Assembly (NCBI GenBank): GCA_018881555.1
Contig: JACAXG010000110.1
Location: 124,001-188,000 of the forward strand
Source: Amblyornis subalaris
Lineage: Eukaryota > Chordata > Aves > Passeriformes > Ptilonorhynchidae
Reading direction: 5' to 3'
DNA length: 64,000 nt
Positions 49,401 to 62,049 of the stretch are shown piece after piece (within the stretch, counting starts at the first letter, position 1; each line of letters opens with the position of its first letter). The position numbers were made by a program, and so were the translations under genes. The notes below the pieces were generated by a model, which ran no database searches, was not told the DNA's origin, and saw only the letters and a list, made by a program, of their open reading frames with translations.

Positions 49401-52400
49401 TACTGTAAATTATTCCGCATTAATCAAGGTTTGCCATTGTATTTATTTTCCATCTGTTGTCTCAACATTTCCTGGAGCAATGTAGAAATTAACTAGTCTG
49501 TGGGATGATCAAGCCCCTATTGAAGCTGATGAAAGTTCATCTTATTATGATGAACTGGACAGGAAAGTAGTCTGACTATTCTGCAAGTGTGTTAATTTTT
49601 TCCTTTTGATGACAATGATTCAGCAGACATAATTTTTCTTTCTTGTCCCCGATTTCTTTCTCGGCTGTGACTTTCATCTGGAAGATCGCATCCTAACATT
49701 AATTCTTTAATAAGAATTACAAAAAGCCCCTGGAAGCCATAACTGACACTAGTGCAAGTGGGGAATTCTATTTTGTGGTGTTCTCATGTGAAAAATCATC
49801 CCTGTATATCTGTTTGCAAAAGCAGACACTGAAAGGATTTTTCTGATGATATGGTTGCATAATAAGACATTTCCTTGGGTGTGAATAGTCTTTAAAAATC
49901 TAGATCCCCTTCCTATGTAAACATAAATTTATGGATGCTGTTTCTCGTGAACTTGCTTACCCATTGTTTTAAATCAACTGGTTACATCATACTCTGTTAA
50001 TTCCAAGCTTTGTTTATACAGTTACAAGAGGTCATTGGGGAAGGTCTTGAGGGTTTGATACTGACACTTGGATGTTCAGACCTCTGAGTCCAGTGGATAC
50101 TGGGAAAGTTAAGTACCTGAAATCCCACCCTGTCCATCTCTCCTTCAGTTGTGCAGAGTGGTGGGTTTTGTGACACTGTTGTACAAAGATGAGCTTTCAG
50201 TGGGGGAAAATAACTTTTTCTCTCTGATGCCCCATTTTGTAAAAGGCAAAAAATTTAAAGTAAGGGGAAAAAATAACCTCTATAAGTCTGGTTCATTCTT
50301 TTTTTTCAATAGAAAAAAAGTGCGTTTACCAGGACCTGCTTGCACACAGCTCTTGGAAGTGAAGAACAAGTTTATCTATCTGCCATGTACTTCATTTACT
50401 CTTATTTAGAAGAACTCACAATAGAAAGTTAAGACAGAGAGGTCAGACTGATTTGCCAGGAATGAAGCAAGCAGCAGAAATAGTGTACTTTTTTCATATC
50501 CGTACTCATGCTACAGGGGTGAGCATGGTAAATGGTTACCTATTATTAAACTAAATAAATGCAGAAGTTGCACACTGGATATGTTTATGTCACAGGAAAA
50601 AAATCCATTTGTATTTAAAATTAAAAATTTGCATACAGGGAGGATAATTTAAGATAAATAGACTTAATATTTATGCAAATACACTTCAAATGTTGTTGGC
50701 GATATGTGATAAATACCTTTAATACAAAAAACTCTTTCTGTTTTGTAGGTGCTCCAAGGCAAAAAACCAGGCCTTTCACAATTTTTTATGTTTTGTCTAG
50801 GATTATAGAAAGATGACTATGTTAAACACTAATAAGCCAAGAGCAAACAAAATTAAATGTTTGCCAGAAAACACCTTTTGGGCATGATTGTGTGCTGAAG
50901 CCAAATTCCTTTTTTCTTGATCTTGGTTTCTGCCTCTGTTCTTATCTGTGGCTTCTAGAGGAACCTGAGCTCATGCCTGTGGCTTCTACAGGATTCTGTA
51001 TTTATTTCTGCCGGATGGTAAGGTTCTTGTTTTTCTCTGCCTTTTTTTTCCCCTACAGTTTCCGAAGACTGGAAGGTAAGCACAAGAATAAAGAAAAAAG
51101 CAAACTCCTCAAAACTTACTTGTGGGTTAAAGAAAAAGGGAGAAATTCAGGCTAGAATATTTGAGGAGAGCTAAAAATGTGAAATATCTGAAAAAGAGCA
51201 AGACAGAGAAGAGCAAGGATAAACATGTCAGTTGGGTATCGAGTGCGGTATAACCAAGAGAGGGATTTCCAGACTGCTCCCATCTCACCAAACCGGGGGA
51301 AAAAGATTACTGTTCCTTGTGTTAATCCTGGAGATGTGACACCTGTGAGTGCTACCTTGAATAAAGAGATGGGTCCTGAAAGGGAATTCTGTCCTTCAGT
51401 TGTATTCGCTTGAAAAGAATAACAGAAATGACTGCCCTTCTTTATGCTGTTTCTCTGTTGCTCCTTTTATAGCACAGATAAATTCAAGACACAAATAATA
51501 GCATCACTAGTGAACATTACCCATTTCTTCTGACCATAAAAATGAAGTAATGACAAAATCTGCAAGGAAAGATGAAGAAGAGAAGAGAATTACTGTGGAA
51601 AGGAGGGAGAAATAAAATAGTATTCTTGAGAGCTAGGTATTTGCACACTGCTGGAAAGCTAGTGACACATGCTACCTGTGTGGTCCTCGCTCTTCATCCC
51701 TGTATTTATGACAGGGATGAAATGTACATTTGGTTGAATCTGCCTTTTTATGAGCTCATTCTTTCTTTTAAGAAAAGTTGATGGTGCCAAGTTGACTGTC
51801 ATATTTTGCCATTATGTGATTTTACTATTCTAAAGCAATACAGCCTTGTGTTGTGGAAGTAGAGCTTCCAGAATGATGAAAATTTCCATTACATCTACTT
51901 TTGTAAAGAAAGAGAAACACAAGTTACTTTTAGTGCACTTTATACTAATATATAGACTAGCTGACTCTAGCTCTGTAACTGTTTTTGTTTTTTAATAAGT
52001 TCTGCTGTGAACAAATGTGAGTACATTGCCACGAAACTGCTTTACTCCTCATGACTGAGAACCTTTTCTTGTCATTATTCTTTCCCTTTAGTGGCATTGA
52101 CAAAGTAGACTCTTCTGGCAAACTGTGGTGTGAAGCAGAGATGTGTTGGCCTGTGGAAGCTGTTTGTCGTTTAGGAAGGTTTTAGTGTCTGTAAGGTTGA
52201 AATGATGCTCCCATTTCAAATAATTAATGATAAAAATGCTTATAGAATTCTAGGAAAAACCACAAGTATCTGTTGGTCCATGTGAATTTACTGAGTGTGT
52301 TCAACTGCACGTGTGATACTAATAGTTACTATGAATCTCTGCCTTCTACACTCCATGCCGTGTATAACAAGGGGAGAAACATTCAGAAAGCTTTTTGTGA

Positions 52401-52552
52401 GCCAAATAGAAGACTTGCTGACTTGGAAAGCTGTTGGTTGCCCAAAGTTTCCTGTGGGGGGGGCAAGAGGATGGTCTTCTCTGTTCAGCGTGGAAGAGTG
52501 TTCTGAAAACAGCTAGCTTCTTGCTCCAACTTGAGCATAACACTGCCTTGCC
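46487..52552. other. Unique DNA, no gene supported
   Basis: Includes a GC-richer stretch (46487-46860) that may still belong to the LTR, and CpG-keeping segments at 49380-49460 and 49600-49720. A T-tract plus CAG acceptor lies at 51058, with a GTAAGC donor only 17 bases on. The 87-codon frame at 50892-51155 has no known relatives. Nothing here can be named. Confidence 0.5.
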
Positions 52553-52693
52553 TCAGAATCACAAAATATTCTGAGTTGGAAGGGACCCACAAGGATCATC
52601 GAGTCCAACTCTTACGCGAATGGTCCATATGGGGGTCAAACCCACCACCTTGGCATTATTAGCACCATCTCTAACCAACTGGGCCAATCTCAG
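52553..52693 (-). mobile_element. tRNA-Ile-derived SINE with CR1 tail (TguSINE1-like)
   Basis: On the minus strand, 52693-52621 reads as a degraded tRNA-Ile. It has the A box TGGCCCAGTTGG, the anticodon loop CTAATAA (anticodon AAT at 52660-52658), and a B box within GGGTTTGACCCCC, with the 3' end in GGACCA. It continues (52612-52553) into the 3' end of CR1, reading on plus as CAGAATCACAAAATATTCTG and GTTGGAAGGGACCCAC. A tRNA-Ile head fused to a CR1 tail is the known design of the passerine TguSINE1 family, transcribed from the internal pol III promoter and mobilised by CR1. The 5' acceptor arm (52693-52687) does not pair with the 3' arm, so it is not a working tRNA gene. Confidence 0.88.
52621..52693 (-). 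pseudogene. tRNA-Ile (AAT)-like head of the SINE
   Basis: The T arm, variable region, anticodon arm and pol III A and B boxes are all recognisable, which fixes the identity as tRNA-Ile with anticodon AAT. The acceptor stem is lost on the 5' side, and there is no T-run terminator directly after the 3' end, where the CR1 tail starts instead. It should be annotated as part of a SINE and not as a functional tRNA. Confidence 0.85.
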
Positions 52694-55600
52694 CGGTATA
52701 ACCTCTGTACCATCACAAACAGTCTTTCCAATATGCTCCAGTTTAGCCATAGGGCCTCCCCAGTTCTACTGGCAGTGGGTTTTACGCAGCAGCATGGATC
52801 CCCTTTTTTGGAGGCGTTATGTCAACATTGTAACAAGGTCTAATAATGCTTAAAAAACACACTGGCCCTATTGCAGAAGAATATTAGATGTGGCTTTTTC
52901 TTCTTTTTTTTGCGTCGGTGTGCAGGAACTTGTGCAATCTGTGACAGAACCATTGATCAGGAGAAGAAAATCATGGTAGGACACTTGGAGATACAATAGT
53001 ATCTGAAATTTCCTCTTCCGAAAATTCAGTGGTTTTTATGTATTTGGATTTTTTGCATGCTCTGCTTGTATATTTTTAGAAGTTCTTTGAATCAGTGTAT
53101 GTACCTTTGAAAAAATTATGAGAATAATTTGCCTTCTGGCACCTACTCAAAGAGTGATGAAAACACCAGTTTTAAAAGCCACTTCTAGACATCAGTTCTC
53201 TACTCAGGTCCACAAACGTGAATGCTTTCCCTTCGGTTGCTCTGAAATTTTGCCTGAGTTTACGTTGAGCAGAAACTGGGTGATTGCATTCATAAAGAAA
53301 TTGAACAATTCTTTGGGGTCATAAACAACACAAGAAATGTTTCTGTTTGTTTGTTTGTTTCAGTCAATGTTTATTTTCTCTGAGGGTAACATTAGTGCAG
53401 CCTAACAAGTGAAAACATGGCATCACAAAAGCACAGATCACCTGTGTGTTGGAATGTCCAAGTACCTTGGGCACTAATACTGTGTAGCTCTGCCTCTGCT
53501 CTACATAGCTGCTCTTCCCTTCTACAGTAGCTGAGTTCCATTTAAGTGCATCTGCACAATTTTCAGACATCAGTACATTAATCCAAAACAAAAGACATAA
53601 GGAACCCAATATAAAGCAAATATTTTACAAGAGGTCAGATTCTGCAATCTTTATATGTGCTTCTGCAAGGAAGGTTCCCATATCAACTAGAGAACCCTTT
53701 CAGAGGAAATTATCTACTTACAGTTAACATATACAGCAACAATCCCACATCCAAATATTCATCTGTTTTTATATTTAATGAAATGATTGAGAGTATTACT
53801 TGAGCAAGGACATAAAGATGTTTCTTTTGCTCTTCTTTTGTGCTTCTTCTAAGGAATTTACTAACGAAAAAGCAATATTCCTTATCTCTATGGGTCTGCA
53901 TTTGTGCAGAACTTACAGCCACAATACCATTATTTGCCTGGGAAATATTTGTAGAAGCAAGTCTAATTACAAGGTGGAAAGAAAATACTAATGCAACCAG
54001 ACTGCTGATGTTGTGGCTCCATCATGTCCGCAATCCTTGTGTGGAATTGGTACCGATGCTGACAGTTATGCATGGGAAAAGGATGGAGAGTCCTCTCTTG
54101 CAGTGTGAGTTTCACTGTAGCAGACATTCCAACGCTGTGCTTTTGCCTTCACTTTTGATTGTGATTAAGGATTCAGATAGAGAAAGTATATGTATGAGGT
54201 TTCAGTATATAGAGGAAACGTTTGACCTGTGTATTTCTACATAAAGCATATTAATAGAAGAAAAGAAGTGATCTATAACAAAATCATAGCAGTTTGGCAA
54301 GAGACAGTATCAAATGGCATTTAGAGGAGGAAAGGGACTAACAAGCTGTGATGTAACCATATCCTAATATTCCATCACATCCAAAGGAATACCGGGTAGT
54401 AAATTGGAAAGAAAGACCTTTTTTTTTTCCTAATGTGGATGGACCTTACTGTATTCGATGAAGTGTGAAAACTCCAAGGTGCACTGAAACAGAGAAAACG
54501 TGATGCCAGCATGTCAGGGATTCCCATCCTTTCTGGTGTGGAGAGTAGCTCAGGTAGGGCACATGGTGACTGAGGACATAACACGCGGGTGTAATCAGGA
54601 GATGCAGTGATATGTGATGTGGAACAGGCATGAGTAGTGGTAAGAAGAAGAAATAATCAGCTGTAATAAACATGAGGGTCCATTGGATGTCTCCGTTGTT
54701 CTGTTTCAATGAAACAGATGCTCTGCCTTGCAGATTCAGAACGGTAACTCCAGGATATGGTTTCAGGCTTTTCTGAGTTCTGCAGCAAATAACGTATTTT
54801 ATGGGACAGTAGCTACGAACACTTGACTGAAAACTGTCCAAATGGCTGCTAGGATTTCCCATTTTGGTCAGTGAGATGTTAGGATTCTGGGCTCCCCTCA
54901 CACCTCAATGACTCTGTGGTAATAAGTATAATAATAATGTTGAAATTTAATTAAAACTAAAGGTTGGTAATTTTCTAAACAAATGTCATTTTATAATGAA
55001 AAAAGTGTTTAGCCAAAAAAGGTCTCAGCTGTTTAACCAATCTGAAATGGTTTTGTTTCTCAGGAGTCTGGTTTTCAGTGAATAAGTTGTTTATGGAAAA
55101 AAATTAAAATGTTTGAGCAATTCCCCAAATACAGAACTCCACAGGGATCTAAGTGTGCTTCAGTTTCTATAACTATTTAGAGAAGCATTGGAGAAAGAAT
55201 CAGAAATTCAGCTGCCATAGGGTTTAGCTGCTGTTTCTGCCAGATATCCTAGCCAATAATTGTTTCTTTTACCTTAGATTTATGAATAGGAAAACACCTT
55301 TGACAACATAGTAGTGATGTGGATTGCTCCAGCTGAGGGAAGAGCAGCCATAGTTACCTGCATCTTTGCTGCAAAAGGGCAACAAGAGAAGGGAGTAAAG
55401 ATCAATTTTGGTTTATCTATGAATTATTTAGGTTAGAAGTTTGATCTTCAGTTTGTAATCCTATGTCATTTCTTAGTGTTATAATTTTACTGATTTTTTT
55501 TTTCTTCCTATTCTAAGTGCTGGGTGTAGTAGTCTGTATGTTTTGGAAGGGAGCATCAGAGCTGTTTCAGATAAGAACTGGCTGTAAACCCTCAGGAACT

Positions 55601-58491
55601 ATTTCATAAAGACTCTTCTCCAGTGCAAGGCAGGAATCGATGGAAGTTGGGAGTCACTCATCTAGAAGTGTGCAGCTGTGCCTTTGGGATGTGCTCTAGC
55701 CCTTGCTTTGATTTATCCTCCTCCCAGATTTATTTTTAATCCTCAAGACACATTGAAATGCCACAGGTACAAACAGGCATTTGAGAATCTGCAAAGCTGA
55801 GACAAAGAGAAAAACTCTTGTAATGTGTGTGAGAGACAGGTGTAAGTTGGGTTGCAGTTTATTTTATAGATGAGTATTGTATTTTTCATGAAATTTAAAT
55901 GACCCAGAGCTTAAAATAGGTGTCTGATTTGTTACAGTAAAAAATCAGTAATCCTTTCGAAAGACCTGCATCTAAATTTCAATTTACTTCATCTATAGCT
56001 CTTCCTTCCATTTTTTTCTTTGTTTTAAACAAAAGACTATTTTTTTAAACAAAAGTCTTTTTTTCTCCTTTAGGGGGATTAAAAAATTAAAGAGAGAACA
56101 AAGCAGTTCTGAACTTGAGTTGTCCCTTTGTTCTCATTATAAAGAGGAGACTGGGCTTGCATCTTGTAAAAGGTACACAGGAGTGTCACAATTGATGCAA
56201 ACAATGTGATTGGAGACTGAAATCATTAGCCTGGCCTGGGTAAGCAACACTGTAGTAGGCAGATATATTTGAACAACACTGAATTACAGAAACATCAACA
56301 ACAAAACAATTACAAGCTTGTGGGTGGTAATTTATTTAAAGCAACTACAACTGTCATTTCTGTAGCAGAAAAGAATATAAGGAATATTTTTGCAGCACTT
56401 CTATTACTCTCACATCCGTGGCAGCCTGTCTAAAGAGAGCTGGGGGATTTGAATATTCAAATCCTATTGAAATGAAAAAGGAATTGTCAGTTTAAGAGTC
56501 TAATTGAAAATCTTTGCACTCTTTAACAGATACCACAATCCAGAAGGAAACTGTTAGTGAGAAAAAGCTTACATTTTTCAAGAAAGAAGAGTGTTTGTAG
56601 GAGCCACTACTCAAGATAAGTAATCTTTCTCTCCTGTTTGCCTGCAATTTCTTCCATAGGAAATGTCAACTTTGTCAACTAAGTGGGAGTCCTTGCTCAG
56701 TAGATGTTAGTTTTAAGATATGAAGGGGATTTATGGCAGTGTTCAGCATGTCAGCCCTGTACTGTCGGGGTAACTGCTGACAGTGCCAGCGCCAGATGAC
56801 AAAATTTGTTGAGGCAGTGGCTTCGTGTAACCCCTAGAAGGAGCTATAAGTTCTTCTGAAATTCATGAATTTTCGATTATAAAAAATATCTCTGTACATG
56901 CTGGGTGCTTGGCTATTAATCATAATAACTTAAAAAAAACAGCCAAACCAAAAAAAGCCAATCAAAAGCAGACCATAAAGAAACCATAGATTGTAAATAT
57001 AGCAGAGTTTAATTAAGATGGCTAGGTTCTTGAAGCCATACACTATGTGGTTTTGATACAGAAATAAAAGGTAGATTATCCTTTACTTGCAAGCCATTCG
57101 TTGCTGTTTCAGAAACTTAAGGGTAGGACTGCCATGTTTCCAGTGACTCCGTGATCAAGAAATTCTGGGCAGAAAGGTACGTGTAAGCCACTATGCACAT
57201 TCAAGAATCTAAGTAAAATGCATCCAGAACCTTCCTAGAAATGAGCAGTTGGTATCCTTGCACTGTGTCCTCCTCGTTTCCCCACAGACTTTCTGCTAGG
57301 AAGGTTCCTATGTCCAGATTTACTCAAGCAGAAACCAGAGAAATGTAATGCTTTTTCCCTGCTGCAGTAGCCTCTCTCGACAGGCTTTGTGCAGCTCAGA
57401 GCGGGGGAAGGCACCTGGAGGAATTAAAATGAGAGACAAACCAAGCTTTCAATTTAACCACTAGGATGATATGTCACTGGCCACTCCTACCACCCTCACA
57501 ATCAGGCAAGCAGTTTTTGGTCTATTTTCCTTTCACCTTGTATTCCCCATATTTTTCATCGTGTAAACTAAATTACTCCAAGTCCACATTGCAGTCACTT
57601 AAGGTGTTTGCAACACTTAACATAGATTTTATGGGATTTAAGATAACTCCCTGTGCTTAAAATTGTTAACATTAACAAAACCAGGAAAAGCTTTGTAAGA
57701 ACCTTTTAAGAGCCCTGCATATACAGGTACGTGTTTATCTCTATACACCTCTAGTATCAACTAAATAAATTCCTGTAACCCTCTGGGAAAAAGAAACCCT
57801 TTTTATTGGACTTTTGAGGGCAAGTAGAGATAAAACAACGTCCACTTTTCCTGTCTTCTCTGGATATAAGTCTTTAACAACATAGGACAGAATGGTTCTG
57901 CACTTCCTATTATTTCTGTGGATGAAGTTAGCCATTTGTCTTCTGTCTATAAAGTATTATGCAGTTCCCATAGCAGGAAAGAATGAATTATAAAAATAAT
58001 ATACATTTCAAAGGAAGTATGGATTACAGCCAGTCGCCTTAACAAGCGAAGAGAGAAAGAAAATCCTCTAATGCTGAAAAAACACTGCTGATTCAATACT
58101 GAATAAAGAAGAGATGAATAGGAAATTTGCATATGAACTCTATTTGAGAAGGCAGATGAACAAATTTCTACTTTACATTGCAAATCATTTTTAATAAAGT
58201 AAAGAAATAGAGGTTTTCATAAATGCATGTGAACTCTGCCAAAATGTCATTGTAAAATGGAGAACTAAAAGAATGATAGAGAGAGAGAAGATGAAAGAGG
58301 AATATTACCATAACCTATTGCCTAAATAATGATTTTTTAATCCTCCCCTTCAAAGCCACCAGGACTGAAGCCACTTCTCATAAGGATCCAAAGGAGATGT
58401 TGTTTCCATTTCCAAGCTGCCACCAAATCTCAGAGTCTTTCTCCCAAACATTTAATGTTAGAAAAAGAAATTACTTCTTTCTAGCTGTTTT
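52694..58491. other. Unique DNA, no gene supported
   Basis: Includes a 50-base stretch (52926-52975) between a pyrimidine tract plus CAG and a GTAGG, an exon-like but unproven arrangement. A (GTTT)4 run lies at 53345-53360. Plus frame 53840-54244 (134 codons) and minus frame 54446-54901 (151 codons) have no recognisable domains. An A/C-rich run lies near 56930-56985. Confidence 0.5.
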
Positions 58492-58522
58492 GTTGTTGTT
58501 GTTGTTGTTTGTTTGTTTGTTT
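58492..58522. repeat. Compound microsatellite (GTT)5(GTTT)4
   Basis: Five GTT units (58492-58506) pass directly into four GTTT units (58507-58522), both perfect. A plain simple repeat in unique DNA. Confidence 0.95.
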
Positions 58523-58995
58523 GTTATTTTTTAAATTTGAGCAGCCTGTGAAATCAATTGCTTTGCTTAGTCTGTGGAGCTTCATTGATGGCAGACCAAG
58601 CCAAAGCCTGTGCCTTTGCTTCCAAATACAAACCTCATCCTGCTTGGCTTTGGTAGTAGCCATGGAAATATTGTGATGCAACATCTCCTTTCCTTCTCAT
58701 GGCATGTTTCTGGAGTAAGAGTTCAGAGAAAGAACAAAAATGACATTGAATAATTGGATATTGCTGGTTAACTATGTTAAGTAGCTGCAGGTTTATTCTG
58801 CCAGAGGTTTTTTCATGGTAAACAACTAATTTCTCTGGGACTTAGAGTTTTTCAGCTTGAAAATCAAAACTGTGGTCTGTTACTGTATGGCCTGCAGTCT
58901 TACAGAAATAAGAAATGATACTTTCAGAGACGTCAGTGGATTGTATCTCAGTACTCTGTCTGTATCACTGTCAGAGACTGAAATGTTATAATTTA
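58523..58995. other. Unique DNA, nothing recognised
   Basis: About 470 bases with no repeat, exon or regulatory motif that I can support. Confidence 0.5.
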
Positions 58996-59772
58996 TGGCT
59001 TAAACATTTTCATGAAGGACTTTTGGTATTATAGCAAAACTCTACAAAAGCTGCAGAGAAGACAACAGAAAACCCTGAATGAGGCCCTGACTGCCCGCTG
59101 ATGAAGATAAGTAAGAGCTGAGGAGAAGAATACATTCCCAGAGGGATCACGCTTAGCACCTTCAGGGTAGGGACCACAGCCCCAGGGCTATCAGCTGCCA
59201 GGCCAGCACAGAGCCTCACACCAAAGGGTGGGGGGAGAAGAGAGGTTTTGGGTGTATTGGAAAAGCCTCTGGTCAGAGGCAGTGAAAGCCCAAACCTCCA
59301 CTGTGCAGGCCAGTTCAGCTGAGGGGCCCTGCAGCCCGGGAGAAGCTTATCCACAGCAGAGGGGGTGTCACGGCCCATCAAAGGGGTCCCCAGACCCTGC
59401 ACCAGAGATGAGGTAACAAATCCACAGTGTTGCAAGGGACAGTGTCAAACCTAGTCCCCTCAGGGGAGGCACCTGGGCGTTCCCACCTGGCCAAAGCGTA
59501 TATTAATCCACTGGATTCTATTACTCTTTGGCGTGGCAGTGGCTGCAGGGGACCCTCACCACCCAGAAGAGCAGATGGAGGGGAGCCACGAGGCGTCGCT
59601 GGGACCCCCGGAAGGGTGATATGTCTCCATCTAACCCCTGTCACTCTCTCCCTGTCCCCCCAGCACCCCACGCACACTTCTTTCTCTATCTCTTTCTGTC
59701 TTTCCCTTTTCTTTCTCTTTGCCTCCTTTACTATTAAATAAAAATAAATCAATTCATTTCCTGGCATCAACA
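58996..59772 (+). mobile_element. Probable LTR, plus orientation
   Basis: A GC-rich block in AT-rich surroundings ends in the arrangement typical of avian endogenous retroviral LTRs. TATATTAA lies at 59499-59506, followed by a GC-rich R region and a long pyrimidine tract (about 59640-59730). Overlapping ATTAAA/AATAAA signals come at 59733-59748, and then a short U5. A TG at 58996 and a CA at 59771-59772 are both flanked by TTTA, which could be a 4-base target duplication, but these four bases are low in complexity. The open frames across it on both strands (59010-59435 and 59378-59773 minus, 59427-59741 plus) follow from the GC-rich sequence and show no retroviral motifs. Confidence 0.55.
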
Positions 59773-61165
59773 TTTAATCTCGTTTGGTTTTAATCTCGTT
59801 TTTAGGAATATTTTGAACCTTCTAAATTCCTTCTGGTTTATACACAGAGACCTAGTTTCCTCTGCTCTTCTGTGCTTAAACCGGATGGTAACAATCACTG
59901 AACAGTCTTAAGCTTTATCTGGTTGCCGGAGGTGTTTGTTAGGACATGGAGGGTACCATGCTGTAGCTAGACTGTGGTTTCCAGGCTCTCATCCATCACC
60001 CTACTCAGAGGTTAGGTAGAACAATGCTTCACTGTATACACAATCCACTATACACTTCAAAATATAAATCTGTGTATTTTTTTTTCTCCAAAATAAACCT
60101 TAGCATTTCACGGTTGAATAGGCTGACTTAACGTGAGAGCACATACTGTCTACAGTGGAACCTGTAAGGATATTTGGTCATTTAAGGTTTGGACAGGCAT
60201 ATGATATCCTTAGAGTAATCTGCCCGGATGAATTTCCCCAGTAACAGAATAAAGTTTTTCTTTCTCTCTCTCTCTTTTTTCTCCCTCTCTTTCACTTTCT
60301 TTCCCTGTCTCTGTCTTATAGTGTTTATTTACCTGTTTTCATATTAGTTCTCCCTTCAATCTCTGTTACATATTTTACATTAAACTTCACTGATGGATGC
60401 AAAATGAGAGTAAATTGGTTGAGTTTGCCCTTTTCTCTCTCTTTCTGATAGCAGTACTTTCTTCCACCCATGTACAGAATCAGCCAACTGCTCCTGATAC
60501 ACCAGCTAAGTCATCTGTTAAATTATGGTGGTGTGATTTGGACTGTCTCACTTTCTCTCCCAGTTCCTTCAAGACATGCTAGAAGACAAGAGGCTGGAGT
60601 CTGAAGACTCTGTAGCTGAGGAAAATAATTTTCTAATTAAGTATACATTTTCATAATTGTGGGGACAAAAGATATTTGGGAATTAAGGAAGACAGTGCTC
60701 CACCAGGTAAGATAGATGCAGGAGATTGAAGAACCTATGTCTGTTAGCCTGAACTAAGCAGGAAGGGAGAGGGAAAACCCTATGGAAGACTTTTAGAGCT
60801 TTGGCTATGCTAGTTTGAAGAATGGTTTTTCCATTGATATGTGAATTATGTCATTGTCTGGGGTCCTTGGAAATAAAATTGGCCATGGTGCTGACACTTT
60901 CTGAAAGTATGGGAAGCAAATGGGAGCAAGAGCTGAAGTCTTCTGTACATTAAAAAACCCAGAGCTATTATTATTATGATTCAGTTGAACTTTTGACTGT
61001 GACTTGCTGTTGCAGTCAAAAGCACAGGTTTGCAATGCATGAACACAATCTAAAATACCCAAATCCCAAACAAAAACCAACCACAACAGTACAAACCTAT
61101 GAATAAACCTGTTTTGCTGTGCTGGACAGCACCATATAGCAATAAACTGTCAGTGTATTTTGTTC
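59773..61165. other. Unique DNA with a pyrimidine microsatellite
   Basis: A CT-rich run with (TC)n lies at 60256-60316. Otherwise short frames only (60397-60582 plus, 60805-61086 minus) with no known relatives. Confidence 0.55.
60256..60316. repeat. Polypyrimidine (CT)n-rich tract
   Basis: About 60 plus-strand bases consist almost only of C and T, including CTCTCTCTCTCT. A simple repeat; no exon follows that would make it a splice-site tract. Confidence 0.8.
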
Positions 61166-61482
61166 AACCATACATAATGGTTACTTGGGAAAACAAACTT
61201 TTCTTCCTCTCCCCCAGGTTTTTATGCTGAGCATGATGTCATATGGGATGGGATATCCCTGTGGTCAGTTGGGTTCAACTCCCAGCTCCTTGTGCCCCCC
61301 CAGCCTCCTCGCTCATGTGGTGGGATGAGGAGCAGAAAAGGCCTTGACCCTCCGTGAGCACTGCTCATCAACAGCTAAAACATCTCTATATCACCAACAC
61401 GCCTTCCAGTGCAAGTCCAAAATAGAACACCATAAAAACAACTGCAAAGAAAAATAACTCTATCCCAGGCAAAATCAGTTCA
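61166..61482 (-). mobile_element. Truncated LTR of the 2492-3157 family
   Basis: On the minus strand it starts TGAACTGATTTTGCCTGGGA (61482 downward) and follows the common passerine LTR through GGATAGAGTTA, the GCTGATGAGCAGTGCTCACG and AAGGCCTTTTCTGCTCCTC blocks, and a CRE-like TGACATCA (61241-61234). A degraded TATA (CATAAAAA, 61228-61221) follows shortly after. The similarity stops near 61166, so U3 and the start of R remain and the U5 end is missing. No target duplication can be checked because one end is lost. Confidence 0.88.
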
Positions 61483-62012
61483 ACCAGATCAGCCAGAGCC
61501 TCTGGTTTCAGATGCTCAGAACTAAAAGTGAAAACATCCATACAAGAAACTGATTTAGACCTTAATGGAAGTGCTATTACAAAGCAAATTTAAAGTTAAT
61601 GAAATTGAAGCACTAAGGAGCAGAAAATCATTAAACTAACAAGAACTCTAAAAAAATCGAAACTTTTTATGGCACCTGAAAAAAAAAAAAGAAAAATTGA
61701 GAAAAAAAAAAATCAGTCCTTGAGTGACCCAGTGCTCAGTATTTCTGCAAGAGAAGTGCATCGCATCTTTGTGGAAAAACATCCCTTTGAAAAATTCAGA
61801 AATAGGTCCTATATAAACTTCATAATAAAAATATCCATGTAGAAAAACTTAGATTATTCTGATTGGTATTCAATTCTAAGATGCATTTGCATAAATTTCT
61901 AGGTTAAATTATCTTGATAACATCTAGCAAATGTTTAGTTGCAATATTCAAGTGTGCCTAAATATACAGCAAAGAGAAAGTATTATGAAAAAGACATACC
62001 TAATTTAAAACA
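61483..62012. other. Unique A-rich DNA, no gene seen
   Basis: Several A-runs (for example near 61680 and 61704) but no recognisable element or exon. Confidence 0.5.
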
Positions 62013-62049
62013 GAAGAAGAAGAAGAAGAAGAAGAAGAAGAAGAAGAAG

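Noticed and set aside
52621..52693. Functional tRNA-Ile gene
   Set aside because: The 5' acceptor arm does not pair with the 3' arm, and a CR1 tail follows directly. It is the head of a SINE.
59010..59773. Long GC-rich frames on both strands (141, 131 and 104 codons)
   Set aside because: They lie inside a probable LTR, overlap each other and show no gag, pol, env or cellular domains.
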